Shown here piece by piece: positions 47,001 through 55,199 of a stretch of 64,000 bases of DNA. How positions within the stretch are numbered: position 1 is the stretch's first letter; every line of letters begins with the position of its first letter. Source of the stretch: Heterobilharzia americana (Eukaryota > Platyhelminthes > Trematoda > Strigeidida > Schistosomatidae); assembly GCA_944470555.2 (NCBI GenBank), contig OX104127.1, positions 140,696,786 to 140,760,785 on the forward strand. The letters are read 5' to 3'. Both the position numbers and the translations under genes were made by a program. Under the pieces are notes generated by a model, which was not told where the DNA came from, ran no database searches, and saw only the letters and a list, made by a program, of their open reading frames with translations.

Positions 47001-50000
47001 GACCATATGCCAACAGAAGTCCATCAACTCGATCCAGTATAACAATGGAGAACTACTACAAGTACCAACATATAATAATAACTAATACTCAGTATAAAAA
47101 CTATGGCTAACGTGCTCCAGTGGATAACGCTCTGGTATTTGAAGCGAAGAGTATGAGGTTTGAGTCTCAGTGGGAACAACATCATTCACTGGGGTGTAGG
47201 TACATCCATCTAACTAATGAGTCCCAAATGGGACGAAACGCGCGTCCTGGATTCCACTGCTAGCTACAAATAAGCACTTATAACAAGTGCAAAACTAATC
47301 CCACTTCTTATCTAAACAGGTCCTTCTATTCTCAACCAGACCTACTAAAATTTGATAAGAGGAATAATTGATGGGATACTGTTAATTGATGCACTCCCAA
47401 TTATTTAGGGGCAATGAGTCAAGCTACGTTATCAACACTTCGTTCATATATTATTTTACCGACTTTTCTGTTTACACAAACTGAAAATTAAGCATGATGT
47501 ATTAGATTTCTTTGCGCATGATGAACTCATCATAATATCAGACAAACAGCATAAAACTTCTAAGGCAAGCCTGTGTGCTCCGTAAAGTTTCTACTAATGA
47601 TTCAGTGAGGTATTTCAAAGTTAGATCAACCACTACAACTCAGTCGATTATCTTTGTATGTGTTTCAGTGACTAACAAGTGAACTCTGTGTGCATTTTGT
47701 GTACTTGTAATTAACTGTGACTGCGCTAACTGAGCTCCTTAGGTTTTGGATTTCACGTGAACGCGGTACACTGCAACAGTTACAATTTTTGTGCTGGGTA
47801 GAGTAAAATACTGTGGAAGAATGTAATCCAACTTTAGTTGATTCACTAAACACATCACACAGTGATTGTGTTATTTGAGTGACTTTAAGGTGCACTGTAG
47901 CAACTGCTGAGATAACCAGTCAGATTTCAGAATTTCGACTGAGAGGGTAGTTCTTCATAAAATAGAAGAACGTAGTTGGTCATCTTAATAGTTGTTAGGA
48001 TAACCTTTAAAGTCACTCTTTTATTTACTGTATAACGCTGCAGACATAATCTAATGCCCATATTGCTTACATCACGAACAATGGTTTTTAATTCAGTTGT
48101 CCAACACGAAAGTATACTAACTTATTTATTCTGAAAAATAGTACTCAAAATGTCTTTCACAGCAACTCAGCGATGCATGAAAAAAAGAAAACTAAGGGGA
48201 TTTAAAAACGAAGACACTAACACTAGGTGCTAGAATGTACACGAAAAAAAGAAAAGAAATCAACATATATTATTGAATAAGTAGTCACCAGATTTGTACT
48301 TCAGTATTAAACTACCAGATTCTCTAATGGCAAACATTACCTTCAAGTGGCATTGAAAGAGAGAAGATAGAACAAGCTCCACACAAAATTAAAATAAACT
48401 GATCTAATTGATCCTGAGAATCTGCTTTTTGAAGCAATTTAAGGCATCGTTTTAACGAGCCTAGACAAAGATCAATGCGAGCATCAGGACTGTCAGTGTT
48501 CGTGAACTTTGAACACAGTGTAATTCCATTTCTGATGAGAGTTGTAAAGTGTTTAATTACATCCAAATTGGAAAGATTCTTCGAAGTCTGAACATCGGAT
48601 AGTTTGTTGCTGCTAACTGTTTGAAGAATCAAGTAATCTAATGTACCAAATAACGCTGCCCAGCTGCACTTAGCAACATTTGCTGAGACATGTGTTTTTA
48701 AATTGAATTTACCAATCTTCAGAGTAGAAGTCAAACCAATAGTCAATAAAAACTCTAAGATTTCATCGAGAAACTTTGAAGAACCCATGTGCTTGGATTT
48801 TATTATTGCATTCATAACCATTTGTAAATATTTGATGACAAAAACTCGAACACCATCAGAACGTGAATCGACTGACTGAAATTGTTCAGTATCCTCTTCA
48901 TCAGGTTTATGATTCAAATCTTGAACTTCAGAATTAGTGAAAGCGTCCATTAACTGTCTAACATACAGTTGAAGAGTATCCAATGTTACTGATAATGGTG
49001 CAGAGTCCAAAATAATCTGTCGATGAAAAAAATCCATACACTTGATAATACTTAAATATACAATTCATATTTACAACTACCATGCCACAACCCCAAAGTT
49101 AATTTGCAACAGCTTGTAGTTTCCGCTATATTCTAAATCAACTTTAGTTAGAAAAAACTACTATCCTGAGGATCTCACCTCTACAAGTCTAAAGATTTAT
49201 GCAGTTTATTCTTTGCACAATTCGTTAATCTGATGCAATGCTGGTTAGTGATTGATAGTACTCAGAATACTACCAGTTAATAGTAACTCTAAACATGTAA
49301 TCCCGCTTGGTTACAAACCATCTGTCTTAACTTAGCATTAGCTTTTAACTGGTAAAAGCAAGTTTAAAAACACCTCTAGATATAATACGTATGAATACCA
49401 AACATAATACTGAACTACACATCGAATATTTAGTAAGAAGGATGCTATTTGTAACGTCAGCTAATCAGTTTCAGCTGTCTTTCCCGTATTATTATTAGTC
49501 CAAGATCTCTTCATTCATTCGAGGACCAACAGTTGTTCAGGTTAACAAGATAGTTGGCCCTAAAAGAAATTTACACTCACTTGAATACTAAAATGGCCAA
49601 GCACTGAAACAAATTAAATGACGTAGTCTGGTCTTAATCAGTATTTCAAAACCTACGTTGCTCTTGAAGACGAATAAACATCAGTGAAATCCATGTTGTA
49701 TGGCGTCTTCACTAATAAAATCCACAACCTTACTGAATCACTGGCTGGGATGGCGAGCGGTGAATGAACAAATGATATCTCACTGGTAATACTTCCGAAG
49801 TCCTGACATTATCACTTAACCCTTACAGAACGACGTAAAGATTCACCACTGAATCTACTTACAACAGCTATGTACTATGATATGACCAAAACGTGAAAAA
49901 AACAGTCATCAAAGTACACATCGAAGCATAGAATATCAAGGTAATGTAAAGTTTGCTAACCTGGCACGGTTTTGTACAACTTGTATCACAATAGAGGTCA

Positions 50001-51682
50001 AATAAAGGGAAATTTGAAGCGATTAGTCTTAATAGCCAGTTTGGAGGTTTGGAAACTGATGAGTCATTGGCAATTTCATCATTCATATTTATAGAGCCAA
50101 CAACCTTGTTCATCATTATTTTTAACAAATGTGAAACTTGAGGAAAGTACTTGTACTTTGGATCTGATAACTGTTTGCTGAAACCCTCCAGAACTTCTTT
50201 GGATAAGATTAATTCAGCAGATGATGCATCAAGATTACAAATAATGTGGACAACAATTTGTAAAAATCGAAAGGTGTGTTTAGCGTTATTGACTTTGGAA
50301 CACAGAGACTCTATAAACAAAAACAGGAAGATGATAGGTTAGCAGGAAACTATCAAATCAACGTATGATCAAACCATTACTGCTTTTTTCTTGCAATTAA
50401 TTATCTACTGTGGCTTGTCGTTACTACTTTTTCGCTACTTTCAAACTCCGCTGGGCATTCCTGATTACAACCATTGTGCAGTCTCATTGTTAATCTGCAT
50501 TTGTGTGTCTTCCTCTCCTCAAAGGGATCACAGGCTATAGGAATGCGTTAACATACATTCATTAATCCAGAAAGTACTGAGATCTATTGGTCCTATGAAA
50601 CTCTTTTCTGAGGGTTACTTACCGTAGTTAAAGCTGCTTTTACGATAGACTGAAGACGTCACCAAGCTTTTTCAGGACGAGTAATATGATATTGTAGTTT
50701 CTCAATGGCTGTCTAGCCAGTTTCTTTCTGAAAGCAGCCAGTCTTTCTTGTGGAGATAAACTTGGAAAGATTTTCTAATCGAAGACTTTATACGCCTGTT
50801 TACGTGTGCCCAAACCACATCATAATTACCGCCCGTTTTACAGGAGTACTGAACTACTACGGAAGTGGTTGACGGGTTGTGGCTCTGGTTTAGGGAGGTA
50901 CCTTGCAACCAGTGGGTTACAGGTTTGAAGCCAGCTCCGATTACCGAGGTTTCAGCAACCGGTCATTATCATTAGCACTCACAAAAAAGGTGAGGTTCGT
51001 TGCCAAGTGAACGGATGTACACAGCTTAGTTTAGTGTGATTTGATCTGGTGGGTTCATAGGTGAGGTCAGTAAATAACATATTCATAAAGGTCTTCATTT
51101 CTGTCGTACGTGCTAGCTAGAAATGGGTGAGCACTTGGGCACAAAACTTGGAGGTGATTGCCAATATTTATGCTACGTTCCTTAGTATTCGATAGTACGC
51201 ATGCTTTTAACCAACAGCTAACTCGTACATCAGATACCACAGACTCTAAAACTCGAGATGGAAATTAGAGACAAAGACTGGTCTCGAAGGGAGAGTTTGT
51301 CTCTGAAAAGATTGTAGCCCGAAAAGTGTGTATACACACATGCCACTTAACCTTCTCCATAATTTGGAACATAAACATATTAAAAGCCAGCGTTAACCAA
51401 TCAGCGAGTTACCTTGGTAAAGGGTGTGGAAAGAACTACTGGCCATGGCGTAGAGAAAGCCCAGAAACGGTAATTTAAGAATGTATAAAAAATAAATGTT
51501 TGATGGAAATCTGAAGTTTCGCAGAAGTCTATTTGATTGTTCAGCATCCCGAAAAGTACCACCTTAGTATCTTTCTGATTGGCTGAGACCTCTTAGTTGT
51601 GCATTATTGATGTAGATAACAAAAAACATGTCTTAATGTTTGACTTACTGAAGCCCTATGTTCCACTAGGAACCCAAGGGAC

Positions 51683-51744
<62 letters not shown>

Positions 51745-54434
51745 TTTGACTTATAATAGATTAGACAATAGTTGAGCTGTGGCTTATTAGTTTAGGAACC
51801 CGATTTCCAGCCAATGGGTCACTTTCAAATTCCGTTGCACCTACCGAGGTGTGAGCAGACAGATAGTATCATTAGCACACACAATATGTGGCTCGTTGCC
51901 TACTGCACGAAAGTGAATATGGTCGCTGAGTGCATTTCTACTTCCTTTTTAGGTTAGACGATTTTCGTTAGAGTTCGTCTTTCATATTATCTGAATTGCA
52001 GTCAGCGGATGCTAAACCTGAAATTATAAAGAAACAACGACATGCGTCACTATTCCTCTTATTCTTTACCGCACCATCCAGTCAAACAATAATCTGGAAA
52101 CTCGTAGGGTAAATTTCGCAAATTCATCACATTGAGGTTCAGTGAATAACCACATCTAGCCCTTGACGTCTCACAAAGAGTACACGGTCAGTGAAACCTA
52201 GTGGACACTGAAGGCTATAACAAGAAGTTTGGATACTGTTTCGCAAACTCTAATCGTGATCATGGGCTACAAAACTGTGATAACTTTAAAATATCGAAGT
52301 ATTAATAGAGAAAAGTGAAGAATTAGTAGATGATGGACTGGAAAAGTGATGATTTTCAGAAGGGATATGAATATTCACAAAAGTATGAGTGACTGATATT
52401 TCCTGGGCTACCCATATTTCCTGAACTACCTGAAAATGAAAGTAGATTAACATGGGTGGTTTTAACAACCTAGATGCGTGATTAGAAAGTTCGAAGAACA
52501 TCTGCTTAAGGTTGGTCAGACAGCTAAGTGGGAACTTTAGATTTGTAATTGATAACGTTTTATCCAGACTAGAAAAACTCACCGGAAGGCCAGAGGACAG
52601 GAAGTGGACATTTTATAGTGTTGGTCATTTTGGTATGAAATGCTAGTTACCTGTGAGAAATGCCCTACTCCCGTTATCCCATACAGCCAGTAGTAAGACT
52701 TCGACGTCGGACATCCTCTACAGTGTAAGCTAATTCAAATACGCTGGTAACTGCCTTTGGTTTCATCACTAAAAAATAGACCATCAAGGCATGGTGGGAC
52801 ATCGCAGAACAGCTGTTTCAACCAGCATAGCTCGTTGGATCAGTGATATGCAGGTTTAGCCACCATGGATGTAGCAGCTACTTTTCTGGAACTACATGGA
52901 AGCTGCTAGATAAACCAATAGCACGTTAGTACTTGTAAATCACTCAAAAATACGTTACGAGTTATCTTACGGCTATGATTACTTTCGCACCCCACATAAA
53001 TCGGTAAGACCACAAAAAGAACTAGTTTGTTGGTTCTATAAGTGCTACACGAAACAAACCCATCTACATCCTTCAGATAAAGCATCAACATTCAAATTAG
53101 CAAAATAGTGGTTTTGAATTAAAGATTGGAGTACACAAGACTTGAAATTTAATGTCGATTCCTTAATCAGCCAAATACTGTAATGCTGAATCACAGAGCA
53201 CAAGGTCACAAACTGAAAAGATTTAACTCAGGTAGCTAGACTGAAATGGACAGCAGAATACTTAGCGTCGGTTGCAAACAATAGAAAAATTGAAAAGTAT
53301 ATCAGCACACGAATGTTACTCTAGTTATAGAATTTAAAGATACAAGTAGATACGACTACATAGTTAGTATATTTGATCAGTGAACCAACTCCCAAGCGAA
53401 ATAACATCAACTAACAAAAGTACCTACCTTTTAAGGAGGCCCAAACAGTAGTCAGCGCGTTCAGCCTCACAACTTCATCAATTAATCGCATAACGATATC
53501 ATCACGAGAGTGCTGACTAAATAAAAACAAAGTAAACACTTCTTACAAGAGTTCCAAATTGAAGCTTCCTGAGGTATTTTCTTTCAGAAAAATCCAATAA
53601 AGGAATACCCAACTTTTGAAGACGTTTCTGAGAGCGTTAACTTAGATTAGTAAATTTATTACCTGAAACCGGTGTTGAAATGAAAGTACAACCAGCAGGA
53701 AACTACCTGTGAATTCTGAGTTTGTAGACATCATATCATGCCATATTTCTTTTAAAAACTTATCTAAAGATGTGCCAAAAATATGTTTCGGTGCCTAGTG
53801 ATGAAATATAACGTTGTGAGTTTCAAACAAGTTACCTGAAGACTAAGTTCCGAAATTGCCAAGCATGCAGTGTCCCTGTGATGTGTGGATTTCGTTAAAG
53901 ACAGAACAGGTGGGAGCATGAGATTTACAAATTCATCATCAATCTGTGAATTACGACGCTTTAACATAGTAGGTCACATACCTCACGTATTCTTTTCGTC
54001 GCGCAAAGCACTCGCGCACAAGCCAAGTGTGCTGACTTCACCGATGAACGCTCCTATTTTTGATGATTATTATATTGAAAGACTACATACATTTTTAGTA
54101 GAAGGTTCCGAACAGTACACTTGGACTCGCATGGACTGCAAAAGAATGTCTGTAGACGTTTCGGATGGAAAATCCTTAAGGAGACGGATGAGACCACTCT
54201 CAAAACCGGCTCTTGAAGACTCTTCGAAGGACCTAAGGCCCTTCACAAGTCTTTGTCTAGCATACGTGAAGTATGTTGATTTCACCTGAATTGTTAAATT
54301 CTGAGGGAGTAACCTACGTCATCTGTCTTATCGCCAAGTGCTTTTATCAGCTTATCAACCGCATGGAGTCTTTTATCTGCATCTTCAACTGATAATTCCC
54401 AAAATATATCCAGAAAAGCACGGTCAACAGACAT
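32338..54434 (-). CDS. MYBBP1A: MYB-binding protein 1A / DNA polymerase V (Pol5) family
   Basis: Seventeen coding exons on the - strand (5' to 3'): 54434-54318, 54285-54091, 54053-53982, 53943-53836, 53794-53663, 53512-53428, 50310-49961, 49040-48341, 46486-46031, 44322-44049, 42863-42806, 40398-40101, 39301-39249, 39154-39011, 36044-35688, 33469-33354, 32665-32338. They total 3,843 bp, 1,280 codons plus stop, phase-consistent (human 1,328 residues). The N-terminus reads FLDIFWELSVEDADKRLHAV (human FLDFFWDIAKPEQETRLAA), then ERSSVKSAHLACARVLCAT. The centre has HWSEVLTDVILSAISYPVRM and an acidic SDDSSDDSDSD stretch. Exon 11 gives RCFDLIECILQYC (human RVLDLVEVLV). The tail is very basic (KRELKRQRQQKRREKALM, KKILIGKRKRQPVVK), a likely nucleolar signal. 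The family acts in the nucleolus in rRNA synthesis and ribosome assembly and is not an active polymerase. Introns 1-4 are 32-41 bp, later ones up to 3.1 kb. About 140 residues found in human between exons 6 and 7 have no counterpart here, so a small exon may be missing. Confidence 0.9.
32824..33125. repeat. Foldback element, long copy (148-bp arms)
   Basis: The left arm 32824-32971 and right arm 32978-33125 are nearly perfect inverted repeats around the 6-nt loop AAACAA. The ends are GTGTTCTC...GAGAACAC. The inner arm includes CTAGACGACATCATCAGC, also present at 22495-22624. It lies in MYBBP1A intron 16 and no protein is encoded. Confidence 0.9.
33855..34125. repeat. Head-to-head pair of tRNA-like SINEs
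   Basis: The left unit (-) reads TAGCTAGGTTGGTAGAGCAT and CATTGGTTCCAATTCTG. The right unit (+) reads TAGTTGATAGAGTTATAGG and GCTGGTTCGAATCCTCC, a good B-box. Both then continue into related tails ending near CTTCAATCATCAACC. Strong A- and B-box likeness suggests tRNA ancestry; neither folds into a clean tRNA. Confidence 0.55.
34730..35240 (+). mobile_element. RTE-type ORF2 C-terminal fossil, + strand copy
   Basis: The best preserved reading of this fossil family: MGHVLCKPNYRLSRHTMLAE, VGSGWKKVRDGQTKTQDQ, GLSHVWRCRLAGWGPRNK and RNQWLETPGDM (34769-34996). A non-coding 3' tail follows to about 35240. It is 5'-truncated and lies in MYBBP1A intron 15. Confidence 0.65.
36105..36153. repeat. (TA)n microsatellite, 5' side of the RTE insertion
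   Basis: About 24 TA units end exactly where the truncated RTE begins. Confidence 0.95.
36154..37635 (+). CDS. RTE reverse transcriptase fragment, open frame
   Basis: An uninterrupted 493-codon frame, with no start at its 5' edge (first ATG at 36214). It covers RT from GPDGIPPE through FIDFEKAFDSVDR, GVKQGCLLSPMIF, catalytic LDFADDLCLM (about 36830), a His/Gln run, and the C-terminal GKRRVGRPRVTWRRSCEQE domain to the stop at 37635. It keeps the frame at the positions where copy 1 is shifted near 16090 and 15915. Lacking an endonuclease, it cannot mobilise itself. The intact frame suggests a young insertion. Confidence 0.82.
36154..37661 (+). mobile_element. 5'-truncated RTE retrotransposon, copy 2
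   Basis: This is the same family as 15675-18950, truncated in the RT at AGPDGIPPEAL. It runs to the shared 3' end (TTCCACTAGGAACCCAAGGG) and a (TAA)n tail, and is antisense to MYBBP1A in its intron 14. It is flanked by (TA)n on both sides, so the target was probably a TA microsatellite and the duplication cannot be delimited. Confidence 0.85.
37632..37716. repeat. (TAA)n followed by (TA)n
   Basis: The RTE tail (37632-37663) runs directly into about 27 TA units (to 37716). Confidence 0.95.
37720..37975. repeat. Second hammerhead family, degraded inverted copy
   Basis: Outer ends AGTAGTATTCGTCATGG and CTATGATGAGAACTACTTTG match the family ends at 38225-38385. On the - strand CTGAGGA is kept, but GAAA has become TAAA. 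On the + right side only GACGGAACAGCTGTCCAGTG remains. Again the two halves diverge from the centre. Confidence 0.55.
38225..38385 (-). repeat. Second hammerhead family, single copy with terminal inverted repeat
   Basis: The ends AGAAGTAGTATTCATCATG and CATGATGAATACTACTTCT are perfect inverted repeats. The - strand hammerhead has perfect helix I (GCACTG/CAGTGC), helix II and GAAA, but the core reads CTGAGAA instead of CTGAGGA, so it should be inactive. Confidence 0.7.
38410..38850 (-). mobile_element. RTE-type ORF2 C-terminal fossil
   Basis: This carries the family's 3' region: AACTCAACGTAGAACCTCGC, then ATACATCTGCGTCACTGCGA, then blocks matching 20706-20960. It is heavily decayed and lies in MYBBP1A intron 14. 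Confidence 0.5.
39430..39550 (+). repeat. tRNA-related SINE (CTGCACG family), 5' part
   Basis: GCTGTGGTTTAATCGTCTAG is followed by ATGGGTCACAGGTCCAAACC and TTTACCGAGGTTTGAGCAG, matching the head of the family. It lies in MYBBP1A intron 12. Confidence 0.5.
39551..39850 (-). mobile_element. Possible RTE-type fossil, non-coding tail
   Basis: The - strand has weak matches to the tail of the family (compare 30720-30850), including CGATTCTGAGCCATATCTGA read on +. Low similarity. Confidence 0.3.
40497..40580 (+). repeat. Rearranged Sm-alpha-like fragment
   Basis: The family's distal motif (TTGGCATATGGGCTCCTGTG) in reverse orientation is joined to the end of a hammerhead unit in forward orientation (CATCCTGGATTCCACTGCTA). 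The ribozyme core between them is missing. Confidence 0.55.
40842..42695. mobile_element. Penelope-like element as a large near-palindrome
   Basis: Two inverted arms of about 0.85-0.9 kb (left 40842-41739, right 41850-42695) flank about 110 bp of unique sequence. The right arm read on + gives a Penelope-like C-terminal half: NDDIKILTETLMENGYPLKF, KNQPGSKSNLYSVSKKCVYI, then a GIY-YIG-like block VYKFTYVYVEKHTLGRTNRD with MHLRVGKHVP. The centre carries an RT palm fragment on + (GDIYMSHIEG, NRYVDDIIVICDKHEDAKCL; 41612-41850). 3' ends point outward on both sides. Frameshifts occur, so no intact protein. Partial inverted copies joined to the 5' side are known for Penelope elements. It lies in MYBBP1A intron 11. 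Confidence 0.8.
40968..41015. repeat. (CA)n microsatellite, left palindrome arm only
   Basis: About 24 CA units. The mirror position in the right arm (about 42558-42570) has only about 6 units. Confidence 0.95.
43598..43985. repeat. Head-to-head pair of Sm-alpha-like hammerhead repeats
   Basis: The left unit is 43598-43690 (-) and the right unit about 43715-43985 (+). The + unit is nearly full length: a tRNA-like head (GGTGGCTGTCGTACCCCAGT, B-box GGGTTCGAGCC), a hammerhead segment (CTAATGA, GTCCCAAATAGGAC, GAGA) and the distal motif GGCATCCGCATAGGAGCTC. Its core is mutated. It lies in MYBBP1A intron 10. Confidence 0.75.
43619..43663 (-). ncRNA. Hammerhead ribozyme, Sm-alpha type, near intact
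   Basis: On the - strand: helix I ATCCAG/CTGGAT perfect, core CTGACGA (43657-43651), helix II GTCC-AAAATA-GGAT with one wobble, GAAA (43636-43633). The cleavage triplet is TTC, allowed by the NUH rule, but its first base no longer pairs with C15.2, which weakens helix III. Reduced activity is likely. Confidence 0.6.
44405..44760 (-). mobile_element. RTE-type ORF2 C-terminal fossil, 3' part
   Basis: Begins with the shared tail block GACAAAATCAACATAGAACC and continues with CGATTCTGAACCATATCACC and AACAACTGGTCCCGGTTG, matching other copies. It lies in MYBBP1A intron 9. Confidence 0.5.
45035..45930 (-). mobile_element. RTE-type ORF2 C-terminal fossil, longest copy
   Basis: About 900 bp collinear with 20521-21425 but clearly diverged. 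The - strand includes MNEVMNLHRLKWLGHVL, HYLPQRAVQGELGLGW and SLTVGMSRVGRCRLR (45512-45303), with older RT C-terminal pieces upstream to 45930. It lies in MYBBP1A intron 9. Confidence 0.6.
46856..47075. repeat. Inverted repeat of the Sm-alpha distal motif
   Basis: Arms of about 90-100 bp (46856-46950 and 46970-47075) hold TTGGTACTTGTAATTCTCC and CTGTTGGCATTTGGGC on one side and their complements on the other. The spacer is about 20-30 bp, AT-rich. It sits just before the + hammerhead unit at 47104. Confidence 0.65.
47104..47270 (+). repeat. Sm-alpha-like hammerhead repeat
   Basis: A tRNA-like head (CTAACGTGCTCCAGTGGATA; B-box region GAGGTTTGAGTC) is followed by a hammerhead segment at 47204-47252: helix II GTCCCAAATGGGAC, GAAA, ACGCGCGTC and CTGGAT are all canonical. 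The core reads CTAATGA, with A replacing the essential G at 47216, so it is probably inactive. Confidence 0.7.
47271..48340. other. MYBBP1A intron 8 remainder: nothing recognised
   Basis: No conserved ORF or known repeat was seen. Confidence 0.3.
49041..49960. other. MYBBP1A intron 7: nothing recognised
   Basis: AT-rich intron without an identified repeat or exon. Confidence 0.3.
50865..51035 (+). repeat. tRNA-related SINE (CTGCACG family)
   Basis: GTGGCTCTGGTTTAGGGAGG, GTGGGTTACAGGTTTGAAGC, GATTACCGAGGTTTCAGCA and ATCATTAGCACTCACA follow the family order. It lies in MYBBP1A intron 6. Confidence 0.55.
51634..51753 (+). mobile_element. 92-bp stub of the RTE element with target-site duplications
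   Basis: The insert at 51648-51739 holds only the last ~36 bp of the RTE (CTGAAGCCCTATGTTCCACT...) plus the (TAA)n tail. It is flanked by the 14-bp direct repeat TAATGTTTGACTTA at 51634-51647 and 51740-51753. The 3' end matches copy 2 (AACCCAAGGG) rather than copy 1. Confidence 0.9.
51775..51945 (+). repeat. tRNA-related SINE (CTGCACG family)
   Basis: GAGCTGTGGCTTATTAGTTT, CCAGCCAATGGGTCAC, CACCTACCGAGGTGTGAGC, ATCATTAGCACACACA and CTACTGCACGAAAGTG match the family. It lies in MYBBP1A intron 6. Confidence 0.6.
51946..53427. other. MYBBP1A intron 6, 5' part; possible unplaced exon
   Basis: Mostly unrecognised. A - strand candidate exon at 52568-52430 has an AG acceptor after a pyrimidine run and a GT donor (CATTTTCAG/gtagtt), encoding LDKTLSITNLKFPLSCLTNL and further residues. 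Its phases (needs 2, leaves 0) do not fit between exons 6 and 7 alone, so it is not included in the model. Confidence 0.3.
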
Positions 54435-54444
54435 AACGTGATGA

Positions 54445-54464
54445 CCTAGAGATTGAAGTAAGTG
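54445..54464 (-). promoter_or_regulatory. Splice acceptor upstream of MYBBP1A (possible spliced-leader site)
   Basis: On the - strand the run ACTTACTTCAATCTCTAG ends at 54446, leaving an 11-nt 5' UTR before the ATG at 54434. Such a short leader fits trans-splicing, but a cis 5' UTR exon is not excluded. Confidence 0.4.
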
Positions 54465-55199
54465 GTTGTTTCTATAAGGTCATGTCTTTATCTTTGTGCA
54501 TCCAATATCCAATGTCCATTTTACGAGCTAGTGTCAATCAGTTAGCTACTTCGCGTCTTACGCAACAGCTTCAGGTCTTTGGTGAATTCCTTTGAGTAAA
54601 TCTGCCCACTCGCCTGTTGTAGCTCTGGTTAGCCCGACAAGTGGTTGTGTGTTTATAGTGATTGTATACTTTTTCTAAGAACTGTAGTGCAGATGTGACC
54701 ATCAAGTGTCTAGCCATCAGAGAGTTGGTCAGACTGGTTGTAAAAAGAGAATAGAAAAGATTTCAAGTGAAATCAAGGGAGAGGAAGTGAGAAAAAAGAA
54801 AAACAGAATGGTGAAGGAAAGCGGAACGGAAGTGAAGGCGAAACCATGGCAGATTCACGGGATGAAACTGATGGGTATAAGGTGCAATTTTCGGCTTGTT
54901 GCACCTGTAATAGAAAGAAAAGCCTTTAATGCCACGAAAACGTTCCCTAAAATGGGAAACACTGATAAATAAATACGTCAGAAACAGATTTTACGCTTAT
55001 TTCCATTTCGTTTTTTGAAAGAGTACGATTACGTGGTAGTAAAAAATGGTACGAAAGGTGAAAATGTGGGAGAATTTTGTCAATTCCAGTAATAAAATGG
55101 CCTTCTAAGGAAATCTGAATTCAAAAATGGTTGGCATATTTTAACTCACACTACGCAGTTGAATATGTCTTTGGATATTTTGGGAACCTAACGATTCGA
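54465..55199. other. Upstream of MYBBP1A: nothing recognised
   Basis: An 88-codon Lys-rich + frame at 54706-54972 has no recognisable domain. It could be chance or a decayed transposon piece. No promoter element could be named. Confidence 0.3.

Noticed and set aside
52286..52582. 98-codon - strand frame as a separate small gene
   Set aside because: It may contain a missed MYBBP1A exon (52568-52430), but there is no evidence for an independent gene.
54706..54972. 88-codon Lys-rich + frame
   Set aside because: No recognisable domain and no conserved context.
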